Positions 54,509 to 64,000 of a stretch of DNA of 64,000 nucleotides are shown here, in pieces; the stretch's first letter is position 1; every line of letters begins with the position of its first letter. Origin of the DNA: Dryomyza anilis (lineage: Eukaryota; Arthropoda; Insecta; Diptera; Dryomyzidae); assembly GCA_951804985.1 (NCBI GenBank), contig OX638131.1:42941121-43005120 (forward strand). Reading direction: 5' to 3'. Position numbers and translations under genes: made by a program. Under the pieces are notes generated by a model. It was not told the DNA's origin. It did no database searches and was given only the letters and a program-made list of their open reading frames with translations.

Positions 54509-57373
54509 TTATAGTTTAAATCTACATTTGAGTTGATTTTTTGACAGATTTATATTATACTGTGGACAATTATTAACTAAATTACACATTCGATTGAAGG
54601 GTGAAGCAGCTACATAATTAGTTCTACTATAAGGTACATAAAAAAGAACATCACGATGTCTGCTACTTCTACGATTATGGTTAAAACTAATATAGTTAAG
54701 AAGCTCGGGTGAATCAAGTCTACCGGTTATTAATTGATGTATGTAAATAATATCGGCAATCTGTCTGCGCTCGTCAAGAGTCTTTAAATTTAGTAGTTTC
54801 AGACGATCTACGTATGGAGGAAGATGTAAGTTATCCATCCAATTTAAACCCTTGAGAGCGAAACGTACGAAGTTTTTCTGTATCCTTTCGATTCGGTCAT
54901 TATGTACCTTGTAGAAAGGAGACCATACTTGACTTGCATATTCTAATTGTGAACGAACCAGAGTGCAATATAGAGTCAAAGTTGTAAGGGGACTATTAAA
55001 TTCTTTAGCCCATCGTTTGATAAAACCAAGTAATGATGAGGCTTTTTTACATATATTTTCAATATGTAAATTAAACGATAAATTTGTATCGACAAACACA
55101 CCAAGATCTTTCACCACGTGCACCCGATTTAAAATTTTCTCTTTTAGTGAATAGTTGTATTCTAGTTTATTTCTTTTTCGAGAAAATGTCATGGCTTGAC
55201 ACTTTTCTGGATTAAGAATCAAGTTATTCTTACAACACCACGTTTCAAATGATTTTAAGTCGGACTGAAGTATATGAACGTCCTTATCGTCATTTATTGA
55301 TTTATATATTTTCATATCATCGGCAAAAATTAATAAATGCGAGTACTTAATGTTGTATATCACATCATTAATAGCCAGTATAAATAACAGTGGACCAAGA
55401 TGACTACCCTGGGGTACCCCAGATGTTGCAATAAATGGCGAAGATAAATTATTTCTGAATCGTATTTGATATGACCGATCAGATAAATAGGATCCTATCC
55501 ACTTAACAAAGAATTCGGGAAATCCCAGTACCTTTAGTTTGAATAAAATTAAGTTATGAGGAAGTTTATCGAAAGCTTTACTGAAATCTGTGTAAATGCA
55601 GTCGACTTGTTTTCCTGATTCTATTGAACTTATTGCAAATGAAGTGAAGTCTAATAGATTAGATACTGTGGATCTTCCGGTTACAAATCCGTGCTGACGT
55701 GTGGTAATTACATCTCTACAGTGGATTTTAACTTGATCATATACAATACGTTCAAACAATTTCGGTATTGATGACAATTTAGCGATTGGCCTATAGTTAT
55801 TTACATCATTTTTACACCCCTTTTTAAAAATTGGGCTTATAAATGAGTTTTTCCAAAATATTGGGAAATTACTTTCATTTATTGATTTATTAAATATGGA
55901 ACAAAGTGGTTTACATAACGAAGTACCACATTTCTTTATAACTGTTGCCGGGATACCGTCTGGTCCAGAACTAAAATCATCATCAATCGTCGAAATATAT
56001 TGCAAAATCTGCTCCGGAGAAAATGATATAGAGACTAATGAAGTTTTAGGAGCAGAACGCATGTAATCAAAATAATTAACATCGGTTATAAAAGAATCAT
56101 TAGAGAATGATTGTTTAAACAGGCTTGCAAATAGGCCACATATGACATTAGGGTCGCTAGTGAATCCATCATTATTTTTAAAAGAAGCAGGAAAACCATC
56201 GCTCTTTTTTTTAGTATTGATGAAACCCCAGAACTTTTTTGGATCTGATAAAATTTGTATCTTCATTTTATCAATATACTCAGTGTAAAGAATTTTAGAT
56301 ATAGACTGGAATTCCAGAAACAATTTGTTGTATGTTTCTAGGTCACTTGGGTCTTGACTGCTGACATATCTATTCCATGCTCTATTCCTAGAGTTACGTA
56401 GCATCTTCAATTCCTTTGTGTACCAGGGATACGATGAGATCTTAGTGAACTTAAGGCTATATGGTACAGATAGTGCTATGCAGGAAAAGAGTTCATGGTA
56501 AAAATAATTTATGGCAACATCAAGTTCATTATCATTAATATAGTCTGATATTATTTCAATTTTAGCAGACAACAATTCATTTAACAATGAAAAGTTGGCT
56601 TTTTTAAAATTAAATTCATAAGCCTTGTCTGCAGATTTACTATTAATGATATTCGCTCTATCAGATTGATAAAATATTGTTAGAGGCGGATGATATGCAT
56701 CAATGTCCATTAGAACATTCGTCGAATTTGTAACTACAACATTGTTACTATCTGTAGTAAATACTAAGTCAAGTTGTCGTTCCAGACAATTAGTAATACA
56801 ACTTACTTGTTGTAAGTCAGATGATATAGTGTCAACAAAAATCTGTTCTTGTCGAGATTTAGAGTTAGACGCACAGAAATATGTGTCGTCGTCAGAGTTA
56901 TTCCATATTAAATCTGGTAAATTAAAATCACCTAAAAGTATAATATCATCAGAACTATTAAGCATTTCCAATACAAAATCTATGGACTTAGATAAGGTCT
57001 CATAGACTTCTACGTTACTTTTCGGAGGAATGTAAGCGTTTAAGACATATACACAGGAATTGTGAAGTACAATCCTAACACAAATAAGCTCTAATGAAGC
57101 AGCAATTGGAATTTCTAATAAGGAACTTATTAAATTGTTCTTTATTGCTATTAATATTCCACCACCGACTGGAGATTTTTCGATGTCAAATCTATCTTTT
57201 CTAAAAACATTGAATGAATTATCAAATAATTCAACATTTGAAAAGCTCTTATTTAACCATGTTTCAGTTAACGCGATGATATCGTTCGCGAAATTCTGAG
57301 TAGATAAAAAGAGATCTCGAGTCTTTGAACGCAATCCCCTTACGTTTTGGTAGTAAAGGGAGATACGCTTAAG
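54509..57373 (-). CDS. CR1/Jockey-type LINE ORF2: endonuclease and reverse transcriptase
   Basis: Residue numbers count from the TTG codon at 57334. Upstream in the same frame is LYYQNVRGL, the usual start of this endonuclease type. Endonuclease: TETW (23-26), GGGI (57-60), GDFNLPDLIW (135-144) and DAYHPP (212-217) in place of the common SDHxP. RT: TDFSKAFD (D583), SGVPQGSHLGPLLF (638-651), FADDMKIYK (D672, D673). C-terminal ASPFNRMCNLVNN motif, no RNase H. No stop or frameshift. There is no AUG between the upstream in-frame stop (57398-57400) and the endonuclease; the first AUG is at residue 124. The frame is reached from ORF1 by a -1 step at A_AAA_AAC, so I place its start at 57373. CR1-like rather than classical Jockey is likely but not proven. 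Confidence 0.92.
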   Translation of the reverse strand, partial: LKRISLYYQNVRGLRSKTRDLFLSTQNFANDIIALTETWLNKSFSNVELFDNSFNVFRKDRFDIEKSPVGGGILIAIKNNLISSLLEIPIAASLELICVRIVLHNSCVYVLNAYIPPKSNVEVYETLSKSIDFVLEMLNSSDDIILLGDFNLPDLIWNNSDDDTYFCASNSKSRQEQIFVDTISSDLQQVSCITNCLERQLDLVFTTDSNNVVVTNSTNVLMDIDAYHPPLTIFYQSDRANIINSKSADKAYEFNFKKANFSLLNELLSAKIEIISDYINDNELDVAINYFYHELFSCIALSVPYSLKFTKISSYPWYTKELKMLRNSRNRAWNRYVSSQDPSDLETYNKLFLEFQSISKILYTEYIDKMKIQILSDPKKFWGFINTKKKSDGFPASFKNNDGFTSDPNVICGLFASLFKQSFSNDSFITDVNYFDYMRSAPKTSLVSISFSPEQILQYISTIDDDFSSGPDGIPATVIKKCGTSLCKPLCSIFNKSINESNFPIFWKNSFISPIFKKGCKNDVNNYRPIAKLSSIPKLFERIVYDQVKIHCRDVITTRQHGFVTGRSTVSNLLDFTSFAISSIESGKQVDCIYTDFSKAFDKLPHNLILFKLKVLGFPEFFVKWIGSYLSDRSYQIRFRNNLSSPFIATSGVPQGSHLGPLLFILAINDVIYNIKYSHLLIFADDMKIYKSINDDKDVHILQSDLKSFETWCCKNNLILNPEKCQAMTFSRKRNKLEYNYSLKEKILNRVHVVKDLGVFVDTNLSFNLHIENICKKASSLLGFIKRWAKEFNSPLTTLTLYCTLVRSQLEYASQVWSPFYKVHNDRIERIQKNFVRFALKGLNWMDNLHLPPYVDRLKLLNLKTLDERRQIADIIYIHQLITGRLDSPELLNYISFNHNRRSSRHRDVLFYVPYSRTNYVAASPFNRMCNLVNNCPQYNINLSKNQLKCRFKL

Positions 57374-57702
57374 TTTTTTGGATTTTGGTGGGCTGTTTTA
57401 GTTGGTCTATTGTTTCTTTTGGTTTTGAATTCGGAAACAAGTATGTTATCAGTCCACAGATTTGAACTGATAACGGCCGCAGCATGTTCTTCCGCAATTG
57501 ACAAAGTAAAAGATGCATGTGTTGGCCTGTTTCCGATTTTTTTACAAGAAATGTAAGTGTCAGTTGGCACGAGTTTATTCATTTTTATAAAATTGGAAAC
57601 ATTCTCCGTTGTTGTGTCAGGCATCAACCGAGATAAAAATATTCTTTTTAATTTTGGGATTGCCTTTAACGTTGAACTAACTGGTGTCTTACCACTTTCT
57701 AT
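57340..57702 (-). CDS. ORF1, C-terminal remnant of the CR1/Jockey-type LINE
   Basis: Open from about 57702 to the TAA at 57342-57340, roughly 120 codons; the true start is lost with the 5' truncation. It contains CKKIGNRPTHASFTLSI and a LW-DNILVSEF block, like the C-terminal part of ORF1 proteins in CR1-like and Jockey-like elements, which bind nucleic acid. The last codons overlap ORF2 in the -1 frame. Confidence 0.65.
   Translation of the reverse strand: MESGKTPVSSTLKAIPKLKRIFLSRLMPDTTTENVSNFIKMNKLVPTDTYISCKKIGNRPTHASFTLSIAEEHAAAVISSNLWTDNILVSEFKTKRNNRPTKTAHQNPKNLSVSPFTTKT
57373..57379 (-). promoter_or_regulatory. Candidate -1 ribosomal frameshift heptamer A_AAA_AAC
   Basis: Read on the minus strand in ORF1 phase, the codons are CCA AAA AAC, so the heptamer is in the correct X_XXY_YYZ phase. 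A -1 step there leads into CTT AAG CGT ATC, which runs into the conserved ORF2 start. It lies 10 codons before the ORF1 stop. The only window for a switch is 57343-57397. Confidence 0.65.
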
Positions 57703-58410
57703 TTATTTACTAAATGCTTTTTTGGGTGTGAATGAATAAAACCTATTTCTATGGCGCCATCTGTGAGTATTTATAATAATTACATATACAACGAAATTAC
57801 TACATACATTAACTACATTATGCTTTTATTTTTATTTCTTCGATGAAACGCATTATCTGAGCATCTAACTCATATATATAATGAATTTTTTTTTAAAATA
57901 TGTTTTTGACATCACATTTTTCAGTAAAATCAAATAGATGTAAAAAGCAGTAAAATTTTTCAACTTACTACATGATTTTTTGGCTGTGAATGAATAAAAA
58001 ATCAACCTATTTCTATGGCGCCATCTGTGAGTATTTAATAAATTACATATACAACAAAATTACTACAGAAAATAACTACATAATGCTTTAATTTCTTCTA
58101 TGAGATACATTATCTGAGCATCTAAATCATTTTTAAAAAAAAAATACAATGAACTACAATGTGTTTTTGTGAATGAAAATTTGTTTTTGAGATGAAAAAA
58201 TAAAACCAAAAGCAATTTTTGGTAGAAACTTATTATTGAATACCATTTTCAGTATAATCAAAGTGAAATAAATACAAATATATTGAAAATATAGTAAAAC
58301 TACCTATTTTTGAAACAAGTGCACAAAGTGTATTAGTTTATTATACGATTTTTTTGCTGGATGTGAATGAACAAAAAGTCAACCTACTCTGTGGCTCCAT
58401 CTGTGAGTAT

Positions 58411-59204
58411 TTACTATAATAAAAGCATGGAAATTCATTTACAATTTATTTCTATTTATAAAAGACTTGAAGTGGATTAAAAGCCCAAAATTAAACGCGT
58501 GTTTAAACAAGTTGTGTCGTCTATTTCATTAATTAAAATGCAAACTCAGAAAGTTTATTTAAACTACACAAAAGCACAAGAATTAAACGAAAATCTTCTT
58601 AATGAATTATTTTACTCACTTATCGCATGTGCCACTTGACACACACAGCCAAACAAATTCACTCAAATGGCCCGCATGTGTTTGTTTGAGTGTGTGTGTG
58701 TCAAACACCAACACCAAGTTCTACACAAATTCATAAATATGCAATTATTCATTGCAAAGATATTCAAATCCTTTTCCTCGTATCCTGCGCCACCGTGACT
58801 ACATTCGTTGCTCGTCCTTGCGACACACATTCTCACACATACAAATTCAATTTTATTTTCCGATTACTATGCCGATCTGCAGCTTAGATGTTTGTTCGGC
58901 TCCGTGTGTGTGTTGACTAACAATCACCCACCCACATACTCAACATGCAACGCCAATACTTTGAGCATTTACTGCGCCTGCTTCTTTCGACTACGCCGAC
59001 GACCATAGAAAATTGAAGCTGTCGACGATAAGATTTTCCCATGAATGCGAAAACATAGCGAAGACTTATTCACCATCGAGTGTATGTGTGATTTCTATTC
59101 ATGTGTTGCTTCAATGTGATCTGCATCGTCTTCAAATTTGTTCTTTTCAATCTGTATACGTTCATGAAGTTTTTAAAGTGTGCTGAAATCTTTTACATAC
59201 TAGG
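58411..59204. other. AT-rich stretch and GC-richer island without proven gene
   Basis: 58590-59160 is non-repetitive and GC-richer. It has an imperfect inverted pair 'GACACACACAGCCAAACAAA' / 'TTTGTTTGAGTGTGTGTGTG' at 58637-58703. No recognised ORF. Confidence 0.35.
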
Positions 59205-60744
59205 TAGAGATGGGCGCGTGCCTGTTTTTGATGGCACGGACACGCACGGGCACGCCGATAGGTGACACGCACGAGCACGAGTCCGATGAGCAAATTTACA
59301 GGCACGCACGAGAAGCACGATAAAACACGGGGTTTTAAAAGACACGAATAAATACGGAAAAACACGAAAAAAGCACTGAAAAACATGAAAAAGCAAGCGA
59401 AACGTGAAAAATAATACCGGAACCGTTTAGATTTTTGGAACCAGAATCGTTATTAAAAATGTTTGAACCGGAACTGGAATCGGAACATATATATTTTTAT
59501 ACCCTACACTAAGAGTGAAAGGGTATATTCAGTTTGGTACGCCGTTTGTAACACCCAGAAGGAAGCATCTCCGGTATGGGAAAGTATATATATTCTTGAT
59601 CAGCATGACCTCCTGAGTCGATTTAGCGATGTCCGTCTGTCCGTCTGTCTGTCCGTCTGTATGTCCGTCTGTATGTCCGTCTGTCTGTCTGTCTGTCTGT
59701 TGAAATCCCTACTACTTTTAAAATTGAAGAGCTAGATAAATGAAACTTATAACTTAGATTACTAATATACCTACGCTGTATGTGCGAAAAAATTGGAGAT
59801 CGGTCCACTGTGACCTATGATCCGACCACTTATGTTAAAATACCTCATATAAAATGTACATATAAAGATCAATTTTTATGTATACGTGCTTAGGTAAACT
59901 TTTTTGGTCAAATATATATTGATATCATGCTCAAATACATGATAATAATGTTTTCCGGCGAAAAGACTTGTGGTTCACAAAAAAAAAATCGAAATTCGGT
60001 ACACCTACCCATTTGTAAATATGGGTATCAAATGAATGGAAATTCGTCAGCGATTGAATGTTTGTAGTTATTTTCAGGATTCGTATACTCTGGTGACCTA
60101 TATATCACTTTGAATGGTAACCACACATATGTGTAGGGTATTTATAGTCGGCTTAGACCGACTATAATTTTGATAATCCTAACTATCATAATTACACCTA
60201 CTTTAAAATTTCCCATGTGATCTAACCTTCCCAACTGGTTTTCTGGTTGAAATCAGTACCGCTATTTAAAAAATATCGGAACCAGAATCGGAACAGTTAT
60301 TATATCCCTGTCAGAGAACGTAAAAAACCGGAATCGAAACCATTATTACAAATGTATGGAACCGGAATCGAAACCCATTTATTTTGTTGATTGAAACCGG
60401 AACCACAATTTTAAAAACCTTGGAACCCGAACCGGCACCGACATTCCAATAGGTTTAAGTTCCTGTAATAAATAATTCAAAAATTTAGTTTGATACTGTT
60501 TTATTCTCTTAAATCCACAAGTAAAACTAAAAGTACAGATTTTTAAGAAAAGGTTAAAATACCACAAAATTTTTAATTTCTGTTTTTTAAATTGGGGTAG
60601 AAACTATAAAAAAAATCTTTAATGGGCGCGTGCTTGATTTTGGAGGCACGGGCACGACAGCAACTAGCACGCACGGAGATTTGCACGCACGAACTCAGAT
60701 TTTCGGGCGTGACACGAAAAAAACACGGCACGCGCCCATCTCTA
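59205..60744. mobile_element. hAT-like MITE pair or composite with DINE inside
   Basis: Left end TAGAGATGGGCGCGTGCC at 59205 and right end GGCACGCGCCCATCTCTA at 60744 are inverted. A second ATGGGCGCGTGC at 60622 suggests that 60614-60744 alone is a small MITE and 59205-59400 another. The ends are rich in GCACG words. The interior has degenerate GGAACCGGAATCG words (59418-59490 and 60243-60440). No 8-bp duplication seen. Confidence 0.55.
59495..60241 (-). mobile_element. DINE-like subfamily 2, full-length, minus strand
   Basis: 'TTTATACCCTACACTAAGAG', the GTCY tract at 59630-59701 with GTCTGTATGTCC interruptions, the TATAGTCGG hairpin near 60140, and 'AACCTTCCCAACTGGTT'. It is inserted in the GGAACCGGAATCG-rich stretch. 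Confidence 0.87.
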
Positions 60745-61111
60745 GTTTCAATATTCGTAATTTCGCCAAAGCCTCCCAAGTTTTATGTGAAGAATTACAA
60801 CTAATTCTGGATAAAATTAATGTTGTGACTTTGACATATATCGTATGATAAGAAGTCATCAATTTATCAACAATTTCTTTACAATTGTTGGATCTTTTCT
60901 TGACAAGGAAGTTTTGAATTACTTTTACAAATATAGTCCAAGCCACCTTTTCATCTGGATTTTACAGAATTCTAAACACTACGTTATTTGAGCAGCTCAA
61001 ATGCCAAATCGATTAATTCCACTTTTTGAAATATTGCACCCCTCTTAAACTTTTAGTATTCATAACATTAAATTGTACCGCTTTTATCATTTTTATAAAA
61101 CCAATTCATCA

Positions 61112-61339
61112 TACACCCAGATAAAAATACTATATAAATAATAGTTTTTTTTACTATTAAAAATAGTCAATAGGATAAATTATTATTTTAATCGGAAAAT
61201 ACCATTAAATACTAGAAAATACCATCACATTGCCATTAAGTTTATATGAAAAGATTTATTTTTTGTATACTATTAAATCAATAATAGTCCAATAATAGTC
61301 CTATTGAAGGGGATTTGAGGGATTTTTTTTCTGGGTGTA
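61112..61339. mobile_element. 228-bp MITE with TACACCCAG ends
   Basis: Ends TACACCCAG and CTGGGTGTA are perfect inverted 9-mers. The interior has 'ACTATTAAAAATAGTCAATA' and 'TAATAGTCCTATTGA', shared with the MITE at 21960. Non-coding. Confidence 0.82.
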
Positions 61340-61551
61340 TGCAATACGGGTCGTATGAGTGATATTAGTAAAATACTAAAATGCATTTAAAAATTTTAAA
61401 CGAAAAGATCTAGGTGTCACTTATTTCACACTTTTTTCAATGTTTAGTTTTCTCACCCCCTCTGATTCGTTATTAAAAACAAAAAATAATATATGCAAAA
61501 TATTTTTGAATTTGAAGAACGGGAACACGTGCCGCAATGACATATAAAATT

Positions 61552-61975
61552 GTACTAAGAGGTGCATTTGTACTAGGAGTCGAATTGTAGAATATTCCAA
61601 AACAATATTTTGAGTAAGAAATCCTCTTGAACTCGATAATTTTCAGAAATATCGATTGTTTTATACAGCAATAAACACATATAAACCAAGGAAAAAATTT
61701 TAAGTATGCCTTTCTTAAAAAGCTTAATTAGTTTCTATTCAATTCGTATACAAATAATGTGCCAATATTTTGTGTTTATATTTTAAAAAATTATTGATTT
61801 ATTTGTGTTTACTGCTTTATAAAACAATCGATAACACGGAAAATTATCGAAATATCGAAAATACGATTACATATAATTTTTTTTCGCAAAAAGTTCTAAA
61901 TGATTGCTTACTCGAAATATTGTTTTGAAATATTCTAAATTTCGACTATTAGCACAAATGCACCTCCTAGTATAA
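61552..61975. mobile_element. Foldback MITE with about 130-bp inverted ends
   Basis: Left 'TACTAAGAGGTGCATTTGTA' and complement of the right end 'TACTAGGAGGTGCATTTGTG'. Arms share 'AATATT(T/C)CAAAACAATATTT' and 'ATCGATTGTTTTATA'. 24640-24905 is a partial sister copy. Confidence 0.75.
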
Positions 61976-63350
61976 TTTTCAGTGTACTTGCGGCACGTGG
62001 TCTCTTTTAAAATGACGTCACAAATATTAATTTGTTGGACCTATCAATTCAAAACGACATTTCAGAGTGGTAAAGCAATTACGACATTTTAAATCGTCTA
62101 ATGCCAAGTAATAATTCTATGTCAATTCCACCCGCTTCACGAATGTTTGGTGTATTGAGAAATGACACTTTTCTGGGAATTTTAGAAGCAGTCAGTATGA
62201 TTGAAGTACACAGGGTAAACCGTCTTTCAAAATTTAGGCGTCATATACGCTTTTTAAAATTTTAGAAAGATTTAATATTTGTCTACGAAAAATTTAAAAC
62301 AAAACATTAATAAGGGAATTCATTTCAGCACTGTAAATTTCTCTTCTCGTTAAAAAATAAAATTACACACATTTTGACATGAACGCCTTTTCTCTGGATT
62401 CGCATGAAATATTTTATAAAATTTAGCTTGATCTCTAATTTTTAGTTATTTCACTTATAATCTTTACAAAAGATAATTAATTGAAAACACATTTGCTATA
62501 AAACACAATTTCATTCACAACTAACAAAATGATAGAACAAAATATTCATGAAAATATATTTACGTTATTTTCACATAAAAATCGACAAATAAATTTATGA
62601 GTTGAGCGTAAAACAACCTCATACAAATGTTTCGTAAATTTCTACCATTTACGAGATTTCCACAAATTACGAGTTTTACGCGCTTGACATGAATCCCCTT
62701 AATGCTTTGTTTACGGCCTCGTAAATACAAACAAAAATTTCACAAGTTTCTCTATTCTCTTTAAACGAGTATAGGACATCAGTATACAACAAAAGTGTAA
62801 TAGTGAATTTTTGATGGGAAATTTTAATAAAATAGTCAAATTATAATAGTCTAACCTGATAAATTTCAACCATGCAAGTCAGTTTTAGGAAGCTTTCTAC
62901 AACAAGAAAACAAGATGTTTATGAAAGTCTTGCTGTACCAACTATCAGTTTAAATTTACGCCTAGTATCAAATATTGAAACATCCCATAAGTCTAAACAA
63001 ACTTGCAGCAAAACTCTTAGTATTTTTTAAATATGACTAATATTTTGATAGTTACAAGAAGTTTGCCATAACACTCATGAAAATTATGATATTTACAATA
63101 GACACACAGCAAACATACTCAGTTCTTGGATATTTGCAGCATAACTATTGGATTATTTTGACACTTGGCTGCTATAAAAAAAAGATAAATGTCGTACTTT
63201 TTCCTTTCGTTCAATTTATCCACAACAATTAAGTAAATCCGATAATGTAAAAAAGTGTCAACTCAAATATTACATTTTAATGGTAAAAATGAAAATAACA
63301 TTTGCTGGGTTTGAAAATTTCAACAAATAATTAACAATTATTTCTTTGCA
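61976..63350. other. AT-rich stretch with one unproven small ORF
   Basis: A 54-codon ORF at 62101-62265 is discussed under findings. The rest shows only AT-rich sequence with CGTAAA/TTTACGA words near 62600-62680. Confidence 0.35.
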
Positions 63351-63554
63351 GAGTTTACATTGATGACAGCAACGCCAGACGGACTTGGTTCATCGGCGAA
63401 GTCTCAAGTCGTACAATTTTACCTTCGAAGGTTTTATAAAGACGAAGGATGTTTTTATTCTAGAATATATAAAAATGCATTTGATTACTTTTATTTCAAT
63501 TCAATAAAAATTAGTCCGCAAATTATCTTCATATTTGTAAGATGTTAAATTGAA

Positions 63555-63632
63555 AGCTGTTTCAGAGACAGCCAAGCCCCTTTATCAGCGATCTTTCTGT
63601 AGAGAAGGGACTTGACTGCCTCTGAAACAGCT
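63555..63632 (+). ncRNA. Candidate pre-miRNA hairpin, 78 nt
   Basis: Arm 63555-63582 pairs with 63605-63632 at 25 of 28 positions. The three mismatches (68/619, 72/615, 77/610) are spaced 4-5 nt apart, as in miRNA precursors. The loop of about 22 nt can form a further short CAG/CTG stem. The surrounding sequence is not repetitive and pairing stops at the base of the hairpin. I do not recognise the arms as a known fly miRNA. It could instead be the remnant of a palindromic insertion. Confidence 0.4.
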
Positions 63633-64000
63633 GTACGATCTGCCACTCAATGCTGTTACTCTGACTGCAGTCTGTAAAACTTTTATAATCTAGTGTAATT
63701 ATTGTTTGAATATATATCAGAAATCTGCACAAAGGTATTTGAAGTTCCATCTGCCAACTATGCACTACTGCACTGTTCAGTTTTGAGTACATTTTGCAAT
63801 GACAGTCGACAGTATTATAGTGAAGTCTCTACAGCGCCTAAACCTCACTGCAGTATTTGTTTCATTGGTGTCAAGACATGTTTTTTTAAACATTCATTGT
63901 TTTGAGTGCGGATCGATAAATGGAAATTTGTTTTAAATACAAGTAGCTCATGACTTGTGACAAGTCCATGAGCTATCTTCAGGTATGCAATTGGCTATCT
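63633..64000. other. Non-repetitive flank of the hairpin
   Basis: Contains CTGCAG/CACTGC words and a second, shorter stem-loop at 63944-63975 (TAGCTCATG-ACTTG with CAAGTCCATGAGCTA, one bulge). No gene recognised. Confidence 0.35.

Larger units (their letters stand above)
54377..57705 (-). mobile_element. CR1/Jockey-superfamily LINE, 5'-truncated
   Basis: Poly(A) (54377-54394 on the plus strand as T) preceded by a 3' UTR of about 110 bp, an intact ORF2, and only the last part of ORF1. The 5' break at about 57705 is inferred from where the host tandem repeat resumes. The open ORF2 points to a young insertion. No target duplication was identified. Confidence 0.85.
54027..58410. repeat. Tandem repeat (about 260-380-bp units) hosting a LINE
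   Basis: 'GTGAATGAA(T/C)AAAA' followed by 'CATCTGTGAGTATTTA' recurs at 57728, 57986 and 58363. 'TTTCTTC(G/T)ATGA(G/A)A(C/T)' with 'CATTATCTGAGC' occurs at 54195, 57836 and 58094. The left unit (54027-54376) is separated from the rest by the LINE at 54377-57705. No coding capacity. Confidence 0.75.

Overview
This is AT-rich nuclear DNA of a higher fly, probably a calyptrate. The evidence is the spliceosomal introns, the fly-type start context of the one peptide gene, DINE-1/mini-me-like repeats with (GTCY)n tracts, a LOA-like retrotransposon whose first ORF looks like the DUF4780 family, and many foldback MITEs. There is no rRNA, CRISPR, operon or bacterial gene. Most of the window is mobile DNA in several nested layers; assignments rest on reading by eye. 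The strongest host gene is small: a TATA box at 12033, a two-exon ORF (12105-12138 and 12356-12477) and a poly(A) signal at 12552. It encodes a 51-residue precursor with a signal peptide and a mature peptide of about 29 residues. A 78-nt hairpin at 63555-63632 has the shape of a pre-miRNA. Non-repetitive, less AT-rich islands (about 7976-8640, 23040-23790, 26640-27240, 28680-29010, 34960-35640, 49020-50640, 58590-59160) look like host intergenic or intronic DNA, and no gene could be proven in them. Layout, left half. 1-2345: an inverted pair of a 157-bp repeat family. 2850-7975: two inverted copies of one large element (B1, B2); B1 carries a dead LINE fragment, B2 a decayed spliced gene and an array of short palindromes. 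9700-11580: an old DNA element split by a tRNA-derived SINE with a 14-bp target duplication. 12644-16087: a composite holding a DINE element, a 1.25-kb hairpin element and tandem AT-rich repeats. 16088-17123: an RTE-like/SINE chimera and a 141-bp tail of the LOA-like element. 18370-26190: MITEs, SINEs, DINE copies and a second copy of several families. Layout, right half. 31446-37740: DINE copies, a second copy of the 10-kb element, and a hAT-like MITE inserted in a hairpin element. 38415-43770 (minus): an apparently complete LOA-like LINE with intact ORF1 and ORF2 (endonuclease, reverse transcriptase, RNase H). 44640-45740: a degenerate minisatellite. 45749-48854: another composite element. 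51757-53070: a second dead LINE fragment. 54377-57705 (minus): a 5'-truncated CR1/Jockey-type LINE with an intact ORF2, inserted in a tandem repeat. 59205-61975: hAT-like and foldback MITEs. The most notable coding features are translational: the LOA-like element links ORF1 to ORF2 by two overlapping ATGA junctions, and the CR1/Jockey-type element has an in-phase A_AAA_AAC heptamer inside a very short ORF1/ORF2 overlap, with no AUG available for ORF2.
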